Below the pieces are notes generated by a model. The model was not told the DNA's origin. It made no database searches and saw nothing but the letters and a program-made list of their open reading frames with translations. A DNA stretch of 64,000 bases from assembly GCF_019112545.1 (NCBI RefSeq), contig NW_025064926.1, positions 124,001-188,000 of the forward strand, given 5' to 3'. The first letter of the stretch is position 1. Every line of letters starts with the position of its first letter. This DNA is from Guyanagaster necrorhizus. Lineage: Eukaryota > Basidiomycota > Agaricomycetes > Agaricales > Physalacriaceae. Below are positions 47,160 through 58,879 of the stretch, piece by piece. The translations under genes and the position numbers were made by a program.

Positions 47160-49863
47160 CTAGGCACCAGTACCCTCTTCAAGCTGGTCATTGTGTACTG
47201 TGAGAGCCAAACCAGTGAATTCAATACAGATCTTAACAATGCATGAGTAAGTAACCCAGCCCTGCAGAGTTGCATCATCAAAAGGATCTGTTTGAGGGAA
47301 CAGAGTATGGGATTTGAGAGCATTCAGTCCTTTCCTGAACTGTTCATAAAGGCCACTGACCCACGGCTGAAAGTCAGTGAAGCTCCTGTTCACTATAGGC
47401 AAGAATGAATTAGCTGCTATGAGAAAATAGCCCTTCTTCTTCAAACCATCACGATCGAGTTTATACCAGCTCTTGAATGGGGAATGGACTTTCGTGCGTT
47501 CCAGGATCGGGCGTCCATCAAGGTGTTGTTTAGCCACAACCTCGTAACGACAACAGAGGAGGAGAATGACGTAGAAGATGGACTCTACATCATGTCGATA
47601 GAGGTGCTTGGGTGGATGCCCATTTTCGTCGCTGATGAGAAGTTCGTACGCCATGTAGGGTAGAGTACCGGTGCGCTGACGCGATGAAGGGCCAGTCTCA
47701 TGTCGGTAGGCAGACAAGTCAAAGTCGTTGAGGACCCCACGTAAATGATCGTCGACGGTGCGGCGCCACATGATACTCCCGGGACTGATATCATGGTGGA
47801 GGATTCCTGGGTGATCATACAACCATTTGTGAACTATGCCAACCATCAGAAAACACCGGGAACACAAAAAAAAAATGTACACACTCTGCAAAATATCAAA
47901 AGACCTGAGCATACTCTTGAACCGTCCGTAGCTCTTCCAGAGGATACAGCCTCTCCTGGACCGTAATTCGACAGACGCATTTTTCATACTCGAACTTTTC
48001 CTCCTCTGCGAACATAGCTTTTGCGAAGAAGACCACGAGATTCACCTGAGTAGAATCTTCAGCATAGTCAAAGTCTTGAGAAAGGAGAATGTCAGGCAAA
48101 TGGTCTAAGGCCCAGTCTGGCCTTTTCCCTTGCTGCATGGATCGTGCTTTCTCTCTGGCTTTAATGACAAACTCTGCCTCCGATTTTCGACTGGTAGCAG
48201 GCCAACTGACCTTGACAACCAGTTCTTTACCCTTCCACTCATCGTGCTCCGATGTCGCCTCGACAACGCAAGTATTCCGACTGACGATCCCAGGCTGGCG
48301 TGAAATAATTCGGCCAAGGGTGACCTCAACCTTCTTATCATCTTCACCCAACTTCAGCTTGAGCTTCACCCCAACAAACATCGCCGTCTTGTCAAAATTC
48401 TCCTTGTCCTTGGGGTTGCCACACCTGTCCATGTACGCCTTGTAATTCTCGATGAGCGCCCTGTCATCGCAGAATTCCTCTTGGATGCCCCGCTGCTTCA
48501 GAGTGAGTCCACCCAATCCCACAAGCATTGCCGCGAACTCGTTCGTCACAACCTCTTCCGTAATCTTCGGCCGCTTGCCACGCGATATAAACATGTCAAT
48601 CGGTTTGTACACAATGATGACCGAGTGATCGTAGTAGAGGGGTTGTATCCGTCCTACCGTAACGAGAGCGCCAATACAGTGCGTCCGAAAACCGGCGCTA
48701 GACAGCATCTCGAGGGCGTAACGACCACACTGGAGGCGAACGGCTCGGCGGGCCTGGGTTTCTTCCTCCTCCCGTCGTGCAACATCTTCGGCCGCGATTC
48801 CCTCTTTCGCAGTACTAAGTGCCACCGACTCGTCTGTTCTTCTCCTGGCCTGCGAAACTTCAGACGTCGTCCCGGAGCGCCGATACTTGGAGTGGACATG
48901 AGGAGTCTCATCTTCCGAACGACGCTTCTTCAAGGTGGAGCCCATGCGCGACTTGACGGGAGGGAGGATGCCGCCAGGGTCTCGGCGCACAGTGGTTTTG
49001 CCTCTCACCTCTCCCTTAGGATCCTCGCCCTCTGAATAAAGATACCAGTGAGAAAAACACAGTAGGAAAAGAATAGTGCTTATCAAGTGTTATAACTATA
49101 GGTAGCTTCCGTCCCCCCGTCGAGGTAGTATTCATTAGGCTTGAATTCCTGCCAATACATTGTTTGCGCCCACGAAAAGTTGTACTCTGGGCCTTTGTCC
49201 TTCATGTTGTCAACCACGTTTCCGGAACTGTTGAACATGGCGCGAAGAACACCTAACGTATCAGGGACGTTTTTTTCTAAACCGCCGGCAACCGGCTTCG
49301 CGTCTTGTCGATAGATGCCAAGTCGAGAGTCTTCAGTGGCACTGATAAGGTCGAACGCATTGTTATACATCATGTCGTGGGGATGGTAGAAGGTTTTCTC
49401 TTTAGGACTGCTCTCATTGCATAATTGGACGTAGGTCTTGACGTGATTCCTGAATACAACGTTGTTTTTGACGGCCTCGATTTTGGACATTATCTCGCCA
49501 GTCGTCAGGGAGATGTAAAATATTGGCGAAACAATGGTCGGCGGACATTAAAACGCGTTTTCTGATGTCTTCTAGGATGTACCGGTCGAAATCTGCCACA
49601 AGATGATCCGGATTGGCTGTGGGATTCACAGTTGGGGCGTGAGTGCTGAGCGGAGTGCTCTGCACAGAGGAGCGTATCTGTTCAGCTACAGACTCTTTTG
49701 GCGGCAGGGTCTTCCTCTCTCGGGTGGAGGGGAAACCAGAGCCATCATTCCGAGGCGAAGAATTCGAATCGTTTTTCGCGCCCAAAGCCATAATATCACG
49801 ATGATAAAACCGAGTTGGGTAGAAAGTGAGTAGGGGGCCAAGGAAGAATACAGCGGCAGCCAT
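47160..49863 (-). CDS. FunK1-type protein kinase
   Basis: The minus strand encodes a long fungal-specific kinase of the FunK1 kind. An N-terminal segment (49,498-49,863) leads into 49,097-49,490, then an in-phase 65-nt intron (49,032-49,096), then 47,896-49,031 and the C-terminal kinase lobe (47,160-47,850). Kinase motifs are divergent: HHDISPGSIMW for the catalytic HRD loop (Arg replaced by His), LNDFDLS for the DFG loop and GTLPYMAYELL for the activation-segment end. FunK1 kinases are numerous in agaricomycetes and their roles are mostly unknown. Two junctions (near 49,490 and 47,880) could not be joined by a clear GT-AG intron. The gene may have unusual introns there or carry frameshifts. 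Confidence 0.72.
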
Positions 49864-50106
49864 TTTTGCGTGATTTTAAGGTCGGTTGCGTAGAACAATG
49901 GTGGTAGTGACAAGGTAAACTTTCGGAAACACGTGGTCGCGTGGCGTCAATCGTATTTCAATTCGTCACAACGGGGCGGCGCGGCTAAAATCGGGCAGGG
50001 GGGTCCTGACATTAAACACCATACCAACTCACTTTATATAGTACTATAAGGTGTGCAGTGATAGTTTTATGACGCCTCTGAAGGACGTCTAATTCCCTAT
50101 GACGGC

Positions 50107-50743
50107 ATGACTGAGGGCGAAATACAGCGGTCCCTTTTTGAAAATATCCAGAACTCACGAACAGACAATGAGGACTTCAAAGAGCACTTTATTGAGATCG
50201 AAGACTGTGAACTGGTATCCTGGGATGGGGAGGTTGATAGAACGAGCTCCTTCATGAGGAAGCCACTTCTCGGTCATTTCAAAACTTCCTTACTCGGCCC
50301 TGGAGATTCTCCAGATCCTTCTGATGAAGAGCTCTACTATTGTGACACCGGAGGGCAGACCTAACGGGAGACCTACAAAGGCAGGAATGGGCCTAGGGCG
50401 TCTAAATGGTGATAAGAAACACTGCCGGATCGTATACAAGGAAGTAGGCACACTGTTGGATTCACTAACGCACCCTGGCATCGTCCTACGAGCACAGGTG
50501 AGTGCCGCAAGTGGTACGCCCTGTCCCTGGTTGCATTTGATGTCGCATTTATACTCAAGGACCCGGCCAGGACTCGAGTGGATGTATAAGGGTGGGTATG
50601 TGCACCGAGACCTCAGTTCTAATTTGAATGGAGGGTTTGAACACTGCCAAAGTAACGGATATAGAATACGCAAAGATTTTTCTGTCAGATCCAGACGTTG
50701 GAGAAAGGAAAACGGCGAGTTGATTTCTTACAGACCACTTTGA
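50107..50743 (+). pseudogene. Degenerate FunK1 kinase fragment
   Basis: Two open stretches, 50,107-50,364 and 50,324-50,743, lie in different frames. The second contains IVYKEVGTLLDSLTHPGIV and, downstream, GLEWMYKGGYVHRDLSSN, which corresponds to the FunK1 region running from the hinge to the catalytic loop HRDLS. The rest of the kinase is missing. It is divergent from the full FunK1 gene to its left and is not a direct copy of it. Confidence 0.5.
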
Positions 50744-51173
50744 CTGATTGTCTGATATTGATGATAGGGTACCGCTGTTTTCATGCCAGTTGAAATCCAA
50801 GCACAGAGTTATTTATTTCCTCCACGCCGAGCAGAGTGGAGACGAGCGCGAGGAACAAAGTACTAGATGTATGGATCGCTAAGATATTGCTTTTGAACTG
50901 AAGATAACTTTCCAAGCGCAGTGTCCGAGTCGTGGAACGTATTGAGGAGTTTGCGTCGGTGGACGGTGGTGGACACATAGGTCGTCCAAATTTGGTCATC
51001 ACCACCCTCGAGCGAGTGCTTCTTATGAGATAATCTATCAGACCCTGAAAACAAGATGTACATCTGAGGTATTCAATTAGAAAACTCGATTCCAGATCCT
51101 AAATCCTCCCGGGTCTCACTCACAAGACCCAAATACGACAAATAAGCTTAGAGAATTATCCAACTAAATACGA

Positions 51174-51900
51174 TTATGACAGCGACCGAACAGGTGACCG
51201 TTTGCGTTTCAGTATATGTAAATCACCGCCAGGTCCTTTCTCCTCCACTACATCTCGCCATATCGCATCTGAATCTGTAGGAATTTCGCCCACAGGTTTC
51301 CGAGGCATCTCGAGAGCGTAACTTCCAATCTCCTGGTCGTTTCCAGTATCAAATACAAATTCTGATGGTTTTGTATCCTGCATCGACTTGAATACATTCG
51401 CAGAATTACGCCCTTATACTGATACTGATCCTCTTCTTCAGACAGATCCTTTTTTCTGCGTTTGAAAGGTTTGACGCATTCAGAGGAAGAGGACGCAGAG
51501 GATGTAGCGAGTGCGGGAACGCGGGAATCCGATCTCTCTGAAGCAAACTCTGGTAAATCGCGATGACTTTCGGGCAGCTTTCGGCCAAAGCCTCCTGGCC
51601 GGCTCCCTTCGTACTTGAGTGGCACCAGAGCATATGCGACTAGGAGCATTCCGCTCGAGGTTGTGATCGTAGCAGTCGACGATACGGTCAAGAGTTTCTC
51701 CCGTGGGAGCCAAGAGCCAATGAGACTCTTTGAACGAATAGAGCAAGGAATAATCCACTATAAAACCTTTAGTAGCAGTCAGAATTGCTGCCCAAAGGGA
51801 CATACACCACAAAGTGTTATCGTCCGTCGCAAAATACGCGTTGATATCGCCGCGCTGAAGACCCCAGGCATGTTCCAGCCCATCAACCTAAGAAGAGTCC
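51174..51900 (-). pseudogene. Unrecognised gene, divergent from the HNH relic in repeat R copy 2
   Basis: Minus-strand pieces read LWAAILTATKGFIVDYSLL and ESHWLLAPTGETLDRIVD, then in a second frame a Ser-rich and basic stretch (FKRRKKDLSEEEDQ), then in a third frame KPSEFVFDTGNDQEIG to a stop at 51,174. The N-terminal part is also present in R copy 1 (22,083-22,340), where CpG decay has damaged it. I do not know the family. Confidence 0.35.
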
Positions 51901-54021
51901 TTAGTAAAGGATGTCACCATAACCCCAGAGGGACATATGATTTAGTATTTTGACTAAAGAAAAGCCCAGCCAAGTCCGATTCTTCTCCTTCGAACTGCCA
52001 AAAGAGTGTATTGTCTCTCATTGGACTCCACAGCAATCTGAGGAAGAATACAAGCAGAAACAAGAGCGAACTGACTTTTTCTATCCTTTCCATCAACCAG
52101 AATTGCGCAACCAGTTGCAGAGCCATGTCAGCCCTTTTTGTCCGGCGTGGAATGCGGGGAAAAAGTTGGCAAAATATGACGGTAATGCCCTTGATTTGTT
52201 ATCGACATCGGCTCAAGACCAGTTCAATTTCCGGAAGCTCGTGGGTTTGTCTACCACGTGGAACGATGATTCTACAGTATCTGTTGATTTCCTGAACGCA
52301 ACACGTTCGACATTTCTTCCGATTGGCAGCGTTCAGTTCCCTTTGGAATCAGAGGAGGACGGCTGGGAGCTGCAGATAAAGCCCATCACAAAACGACAAA
52401 GGACTTCACGACGAGGCACGAGTTCTGCTGTCAATGGTCCTCCCCACAACTACCAATGACGCACCCTCTCCTTCGGAAAGAGCTGCGCGCCGCACAAGAA
52501 GTAAGAAAACGGCTTCCTCCATCGCTGGTCTAAGCCTTGGCCAAACTAGGCGCTGAAGTCAATGCTAGAAGATCGTTGGACTTAACTGTATGTACAAAAT
52601 TTGAGTTATTTGTCCCGGAATATGATTTCAAGTCACCATTCTGAGACTGAGTTGGAGGTGCGTTTGATGAAGAAGGCCTGCAATGGTTCGTAAGTCCTGC
52701 ATGATCACGATGCTTTCTGATATGGATACAGTGTCATGCATATATTCAAAACTGAGGCCGAGCGTCGGGTCCAAGTTCATCCGCCCCGCCGGTTCTTTTG
52801 TGCCGCGAGACATACGAAATCAGAAACATAGACAAATAGACAGAGGGGGTACCTATGGGTCCATATGTTTTCTCGTGAGGAGCCGGAGAGTAATCGAGAG
52901 GACAGGATTTTCGCGCACTCCAGGCAAGAGTGCCTTTGGCTGTTCGACTGAGTCCTTTCGTATGGAGGGTTCAATTCAAGAAGGTCGCATAGGCCTTCGT
53001 TCGCTTGATGCACCACATGGACCCACAAGATCAGTGATCTCGAATACGGAAGTAGTATGTACAGCGTCAATTTTTTTTTTTAATCATTGTTAATGGCGCA
53101 GCATCATGTCGATTCTCGAGCCGAGTCATTAGCTGTTCGGTGCTGACTTGTCCCCGCTCGCCCGCGTTCTGCCGCGGTAGATCCAGGCAAATACAAGAGA
53201 GCTAAGGTAAACGCGGAGTGTGTGGCGTGTGGTGTGGGATAGCGTTAGACCTGATGCTGTCCTTGCCGTGGGAAGAAGGAAACATGATTTTGGATGACTA
53301 AGCATGCGTCATGTTTTCTGATCGTCTTTTACTCTTCGCGATTCGAAACAAAAATCTTTTTATACATTCTCTATTGCGAAGGACCAGAATTTTGTCAGTA
53401 TTTTCCCCGACTAATCCGACCTAGATTCGACTCGGACACTCCAAACACTGTTTACCAAGCCCGAGGGAGCAAGTATCATTACTCATCGACTGCCGTTGCA
53501 AACGACACCTATCTCGGGCAGACTAGGACAAACGGAGTTGCTGCCCACACGATCTCCGAGCCGTATCAACCGCCATCAGCACCTACAAATTTATCCGTGC
53601 GCGGAAATCAAAACTTCCTAGGTGCAGATCCTGGCATACGTCCGTCTTTCAGACTCGGGTCTCTAGCAGAGCAGCCGTTCGTGAGAATGAGGATCACACA
53701 GTGGACCGCATTCTCAGATCATGATGAAAGTGGGTGGATATCCATAACTGCCGTTCCCTCCGAGCCTTTATCTACTCTGGGTCCGGAAGTCTGGCCTTAA
53801 GACTACTCTAGAGGGAAACGTCCTGGTTTGAAGCTCTCCCGGTCCGCGTTCGGCCTTAGACAGTGGACCTTCAGTGGATGCACTTGCACCGGATTGGTGT
53901 TACTCCGCGGCTGGAGTTATTCCTTCATTCACTCGGCACATAGGCGTCTGAAGAACAGACGTAGAGACCGGCCGCACCGCCCCTCCTGCAAAACTGTCAG
54001 TCATAATCCCGTACATAAGCC
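51636..54021 (+). repeat. Dispersed repeat R, copy 2
   Basis: This copy matches copy 1 (22,083-25,582) in the same orientation with high identity by eye. It lacks 684 bp of copy 1 at the junction CCAGAGGG/ACATATG (near 51,934) and lacks the 455-bp diflavin reductase insertion at 52,714. CpG sites are preserved throughout. The match ends at about 54,021 (CCCGTACATAAGC). Confidence 0.85.
51950..52556 (+). pseudogene. C-terminal remnant of the HNH-like gene
   Basis: This stretch corresponds to the last exon of the HNH-like gene in copy 1 (23,056-23,668). The HNH domain itself is deleted. The frame is broken by one extra C in the run before ACAACTACC (near 52,440), after which the family C-terminus (ERAARRTRSKKT) continues in the next frame to 52,556. 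Without its nuclease domain and with a frameshift it is non-functional. Confidence 0.75.
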
Positions 54022-54383
54022 GGGATATTCGTTAAGTACCTGGTATATTCCTGACAAAGATGCGAGCATTGAGACAGTGTAGAAAGGTTGAATGACGACC
54101 GTCTTGTGCATTATGACGCGATGAAAGGGCCAGCGCTGAAGCTGTTCCCATCGAGAGTGAAGGAACCTGATACTCACCTAGTGTGATAGCCTAGCAAGCT
54201 AGTTGTACAATAGTACATTCCAAGCAGTCCAGGCCATCAGCAAGGTACTTATCGGAAGATAAATTCCCACCACGATCCACGGAAGTGTTGATGAAATAGA
54301 ACTCTTCTTTATACTGCTTGTTTCGTGATTGCTCCAACCGCTCAAATTCGATGGCAGTAACAATAAACAACGTGCAGGACTGA

Positions 54384-56353
54384 CTATAATGCATCTACCA
54401 TCGTCATGTCATGCTGAAACGTAATAATATCATAGTCTTTGACACCCAGTGTGTTCCGAGTATAGTTGCTGAGATGCAGCGGATATCTTACTTTGCCTTG
54501 CTCACCTGCCCAGTCAAAATCGATGATCCTCATCCTCGCCCCTTCATCTCCCGCACCATCAATGATCACAATATTTGGCATGTGGATATCTCCATGAACG
54601 AGTGACTGATCGTGAAGAATTCGAACAGCGCCTCGAACCGCTTCGCGCACCGTCTACGCAATGCTCTCTTCATACTTCCGTGCGACCGTCTGGCCGTGGA
54701 GGAACTCCATAACGACCATTTGAAGGGATCCATACCAGTACTTGCCATCACTGGAAATCGGACCGCAATATTTTAGTGCTGGCGCCTTCCCCTTACTTGC
54801 TAACAGCCTGTGGGCCTCGGCACCGTATCGCTGAACAAACCTTACAACGACCTGTTCCTCTCCATGCGCCTTGTCGAGCTTCGCGAGGAACGTCATGCAC
54901 GCCTCATCTATTTCCAGGGGCTGAAGGTATTGGAATCTGACGACTTTCGTGTCGTCGTCGTATTCGGTTATGTCGGGAAAGTAGCGAGTGGTCTGTACGG
55001 ACTGGGAGTCTGAGAGTCCAAACTCCTGGTAGTACTTCTCAAGGTCGTCGACGGCTAATCTCAGAGACTGAAAGACGCGAGCGAGGCGAAGAGCATGGTC
55101 GTCACCATCAGAACGACTATTGCCAAGCCATAGATAGTCGGTCAAACGCTGGACGATTGGCAGAGTCGGGAAGACAGCGCCTAGAATGGCAATCCAAGGT
55201 CCTGCAATGGAGATGATGAACGAAGGGCAGCAGCATGCTTTGAAAAAATGTTCGCGCTGGAGAAGTGATAAATCAGCACGGAGATGAACAGAAGATAAGC
55301 CACAAACTTGGGCGTCTTTCTGCGTCCAGTACTGAGCATACGAGAAAGAGCCTTGAATGGAACCTTCGCCGCTCCAACCTAATTCTTCCTTTTCTTCGCA
55401 TATGACACCAGCCGCTACCGCGGGGGGGGGATCTACGTTGGAATTGCAAAATGTAGTCTGAATCCGTCTTGGGGTTGAGCAATTGGAAAACTGGACGGTT
55501 GAGCAGTTGCGACAAAATATTCTTGGTGGGGTCCTCACGCTCGAACTCATCGGTCGATATCTGAGAGGCAGTCCTCATGAGCTCTGCTGTGAGTTGGACG
55601 ACATGAGCTGGAACGTGCAAGGACTCGTCGCGAATGCAAGACTGGAAAGAAGCAAAGAAGCGATGATAGAGTTCGATCGGAGGAGGGATTGGTGTCTGCC
55701 GAAGGCCATAACGACCGTCGAGGATCGGTGTCACGTCGTCTTGGTGGTTGAAGTAGTTCGTTGATTTGGCGCTTTTGGATGCAGTCGTACCACGTCATAA
55801 ATTTTTGACGGCGATGTAGAGCTCTGCTTGTGTAGGGTTAGTCAGAGCATGTTGCGAGACAGCAAAGACCGATACACTTTTCCCCAGCTCCCCAAGGATA
55901 CCATGTTGCTCTTCGAGCTCGCCTTACATTTTGTCTGGCAATATCGCGGTCTGTTGCATAGATGTAATCTGAGCAACAATAGCAGTCAATGCCGCCTGAC
56001 GATGGTGATTACTCGTAGGCAACACATCGCGGACTAATTCCGTGTCTATTATTTCGTCACAAAATACGTCCAGTCGACAACCGCTATCCAGCAGTCGGCC
56101 CCGCAAGTCAGAAGAGTCTCTACTGTTCGATATTAGATGTTCATGTGGATTTTGGAGCATGAACAACAGGAACAAAAACAGCAAAGACGAAAAGTACCTT
56201 CCACAGTAATATACTATCCTCAGGGATCTGCGTTTTGGCAGCAAACATTTCCCTTAAATGACCGCACGAAGCACCATCCGTGACTTCCACAGCGAAAGTT
56301 CCTTCAGAGACACGGTTGTCGATGTACAAGTAAATGGAGATCAGTAGTGGCAT
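54384..56353 (-). pseudogene. Crinkler-type kinase gene with nonsense codon and frameshift
   Basis: The first exon (from ATG 56353) encodes about 50 residues ending EDSILLWK, like the ubiquitin-like header of Crinkler (CRN) proteins, which usually ends Leu-x-Leu-Trp-Lys-Val. Further pieces follow: DVTPILDGRYGLRQ, a conserved block with CPSFIISIAGPWIAILGAVF, then a kinase lobe with HGDIHMPNIVI (catalytic loop) and IIDFDWAGE (DFG loop), ending at 54,384. A 51-nt intron at 55,257-55,307 joins in phase. Two lesions are visible: a run of nine G (55,422-55,430) where the frame changes, and TAG at 54,654-54,656 just before the catalytic lobe. Fungal CRN-like proteins were named after oomycete effectors; their role in fungi is unclear. 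The first two exons could not be joined in phase. Confidence 0.68.
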
Positions 56354-56984
56354 GAGCGTCGTGGTTCAAGTTTATTAAGTCACGATCGGAGCAAGGTGAC
56401 GTGACTGCACGTGGTGATCGGCCCTTCGGCCCGATGAGACTGGGTTAACCGGCGGTTTCCATGATTCCTACTGCAGTTTTCTGCGATGCAGCTTGTTTAC
56501 TTTCCCCCCTTTTGAGGATCCTCACACAGATTCCCTTGGGGAAAAAGCCGTAAATCCTCGAACAGATGTCATGCATACTTATTCTATGCTTTACCAATGG
56601 CTCTAGTAAGTACTTCAAAAAGCACTCCAGTATGGGCGGTGAGTGTTGATTTTCTCATCTGGCACTCCATAATGCTTCCCTTCAGGTCATGAATCCTCAA
56701 AAGTGATCATGTGCACTAAATATGCAACCCATTAACCAGATCACAATGAATTGAAAGCTGGATAAACCGGCTCACTGTGGTGCCATCTATCATTTGCTTT
56801 CACCGTCCATCCTCGTATGGGTCTCAACTACTGTCAATCAACTACGATTAGCAGCAAGTCGCCAGACTATACCGTTATACCGTACTATTTTAACTATAGC
56901 TTACTGCTCACGTGATCGCGTTGCATAAGTATTAGGACTATGGCTCTGAATACAATTCCTTTGCCGAAAGACATCACCTACGAA

Positions 56985-57125
56985 TCTAGAGAGAAACCTC
57001 CTCATTTAAAGTTTTCCCGGTCCGCATTCATCCTCAGACAGTGAACATTCAGTGGGTGCACTTGCACCGGGTTGGTGTTACTCCATGGCTAGAGTTATTC
57101 CTTCATTCATTCGACAAATAGGCAC
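56985..57125 (+). repeat. Short fragment of dispersed repeat R
   Basis: About 140 bp matches R copy 1 at 25,370-25,510 (shared GTGCACTTGCACCGGGTTGG-type core around 57,056-57,080). Several CG sites present in copy 1 are changed here, for example CTCCGCGG became CTCCATGG. It is an isolated fragment between the CRN-type gene and the leucine-rich gene. Confidence 0.75.
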
Positions 57126-57276
57126 TGAGGGAACGAACACAGTCACGGGAGCCACAAATAGCTTGACGTCAGTGCTAGGAAGACAACAACAAACGAAGGC
57201 TGGTTCAATGCCTTTGTAGCAGATCCAACAGGCGCTGACAAATTCACATCCTTCTTCAGTCGGTTCTACCAACATA

Positions 57277-58792
57277 TCACATGTCCAAATACCATGGATC
57301 ATCTCGTAGCACATCCGTCTCCTCAGCATCGAAATCCCACCCAGATTTCCCAGCCGTGAACTTGATGTGCACCTGATGCGAAACGGACGCAATGACGTGG
57401 ACGCGCATCAATAATGCCCGGTAGTCACGTATGCACTCAATCTGCTTGACGACCTGGGCAAAATCGTTCGTGTGAGCGACCAGCCGCAGGGTTTGAAGAC
57501 TTGGTAGGGCTTTCAACAAGAGCAAAACTCCATCCTATCAAAATAAAAGGATAAGAATTGCATATGACAATGGGATGTTACATACCATAAAGTCTTTTCC
57601 TTCCACCACGGTTCCCAAAACGCGTAGCTTTGTACATTGGGACACACCTATCATATACTCGAGCTGAGAGTCCAAAATCCAATGGCGGCCCCAGCACGAT
57701 GTCAGCTGAAGAACCTCCAGAGTTCCGGAATGACGCGGCACCACCTCACCCAACACTCGCTTCGCAGTGTTTCCAATATTACTCTCTACTTCAAACATCA
57801 ACTCGGTCATTCCCTCGTTCGAGATGAGATAGTCAATAACTGCGGAAGGCACACTTTGGGTCCTCAGGGTAATGGAGGGTATGTGTATCTCCTGTTGAGC
57901 GAGTTCTGTCCAGAATCCTGCAGACTCATGGTAGAGATCGATGTGGGATATCTCGAGTGACTTGAGGCCGCGTAGGTGATGGAAAATATGAGGAGCTGCG
58001 ATGATACTGCCTTCCCGCAACGAGAAATGACGAAGCGCTACATTTTTGGTCGATTTCATAGGGAAAACACGCTCTATACCAGAGACTCCTAGGGTGCTTT
58101 CCCATCGAGCCACCAAATGTAGGAAGAGATGGGACAAGCAATGATTATTTGCAAGTACGCGCGCAAGAGTCTTCTCGATTGTCGGTGCGAAGTGATTACT
58201 GTCGCCAGTGAGAGAGAACTTGTGAATATTCCGAAACCGAGAGAGATACGAAAAATATGGGACTGTGAACTTGGAGTAGGTCAGGTGCAGCTCGAGAATA
58301 GGTCGCTTCATCAACCAATTAAACGTGTCTTCGAAGAAGAATGGCGGGGCTTTACGCGATCCATTGCTGATACTATAATCGAAGGAAAAAGTCGGTGGCA
58401 GGCTCTATTTTGAGCTTTGGATAAACTTACCACAAGGTGAACGTCTGTAAGTCGGTCAATGATGCAAATGCTGTATTATAGAGCACGCGAAATGCTTCTG
58501 TGTCAGCTTTCGTCTGGAGACGCGTACGTGTTGACCGAGGCTTGTCTTTGAAATGACCACCTTCAGCCACATCGCAGTCTGCCAATGCATGTTGCTCAGA
58601 ATACAATCCCCATATACAAATCCTCAGTCTATGGACGTAGCCTGCAGGTCCATGGCTCGCCAGATAAGCGTCTTCGTGCCACCATGTTGCTCTTTTGTCG
58701 TGGTATCTCCACTTCAGAGCCTTCTGCTTCGCATAAATATCAATGGCGACACTCAGGATTTTACCGCCGATTTCCCAGATCTCTTGCCACTC
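57277..58792 (-). CDS. Leucine-rich, F-box-family-like protein, 5' end not found
   Basis: Exons 58431-58792, 57586-58372 and 57277-57534 (minus strand) join in phase (362, 787 and 258 nt), giving 468 residues to the stop at 57,277. Introns are 51 and 58 nt and GT-AG. The protein shows repeated short hydrophobic strands such as LTDLQTFTLC, ILELHLTYSKF, LKSLEISHIDL, LEVLQLTSC and LPSLQTLRLVAH. These suggest leucine-rich repeats as in agaricomycete F-box-like proteins. The first exon is preceded by CTGCTAG, a splice acceptor, so more coding sequence lies upstream. A possible short first exon starts at ATG 58,879, but its donor (GTCCTG) is poor. No Met occurs in the first exon listed here. Confidence 0.55.
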
Positions 58793-58879
58793 CTAGCAGC
58801 GAGGACCACCAACGTCGGATCTTATCATCACACAAAAGCCGGTATCCCAGGACAGCGCCAAAATCTCTGAAAGTAGTCA

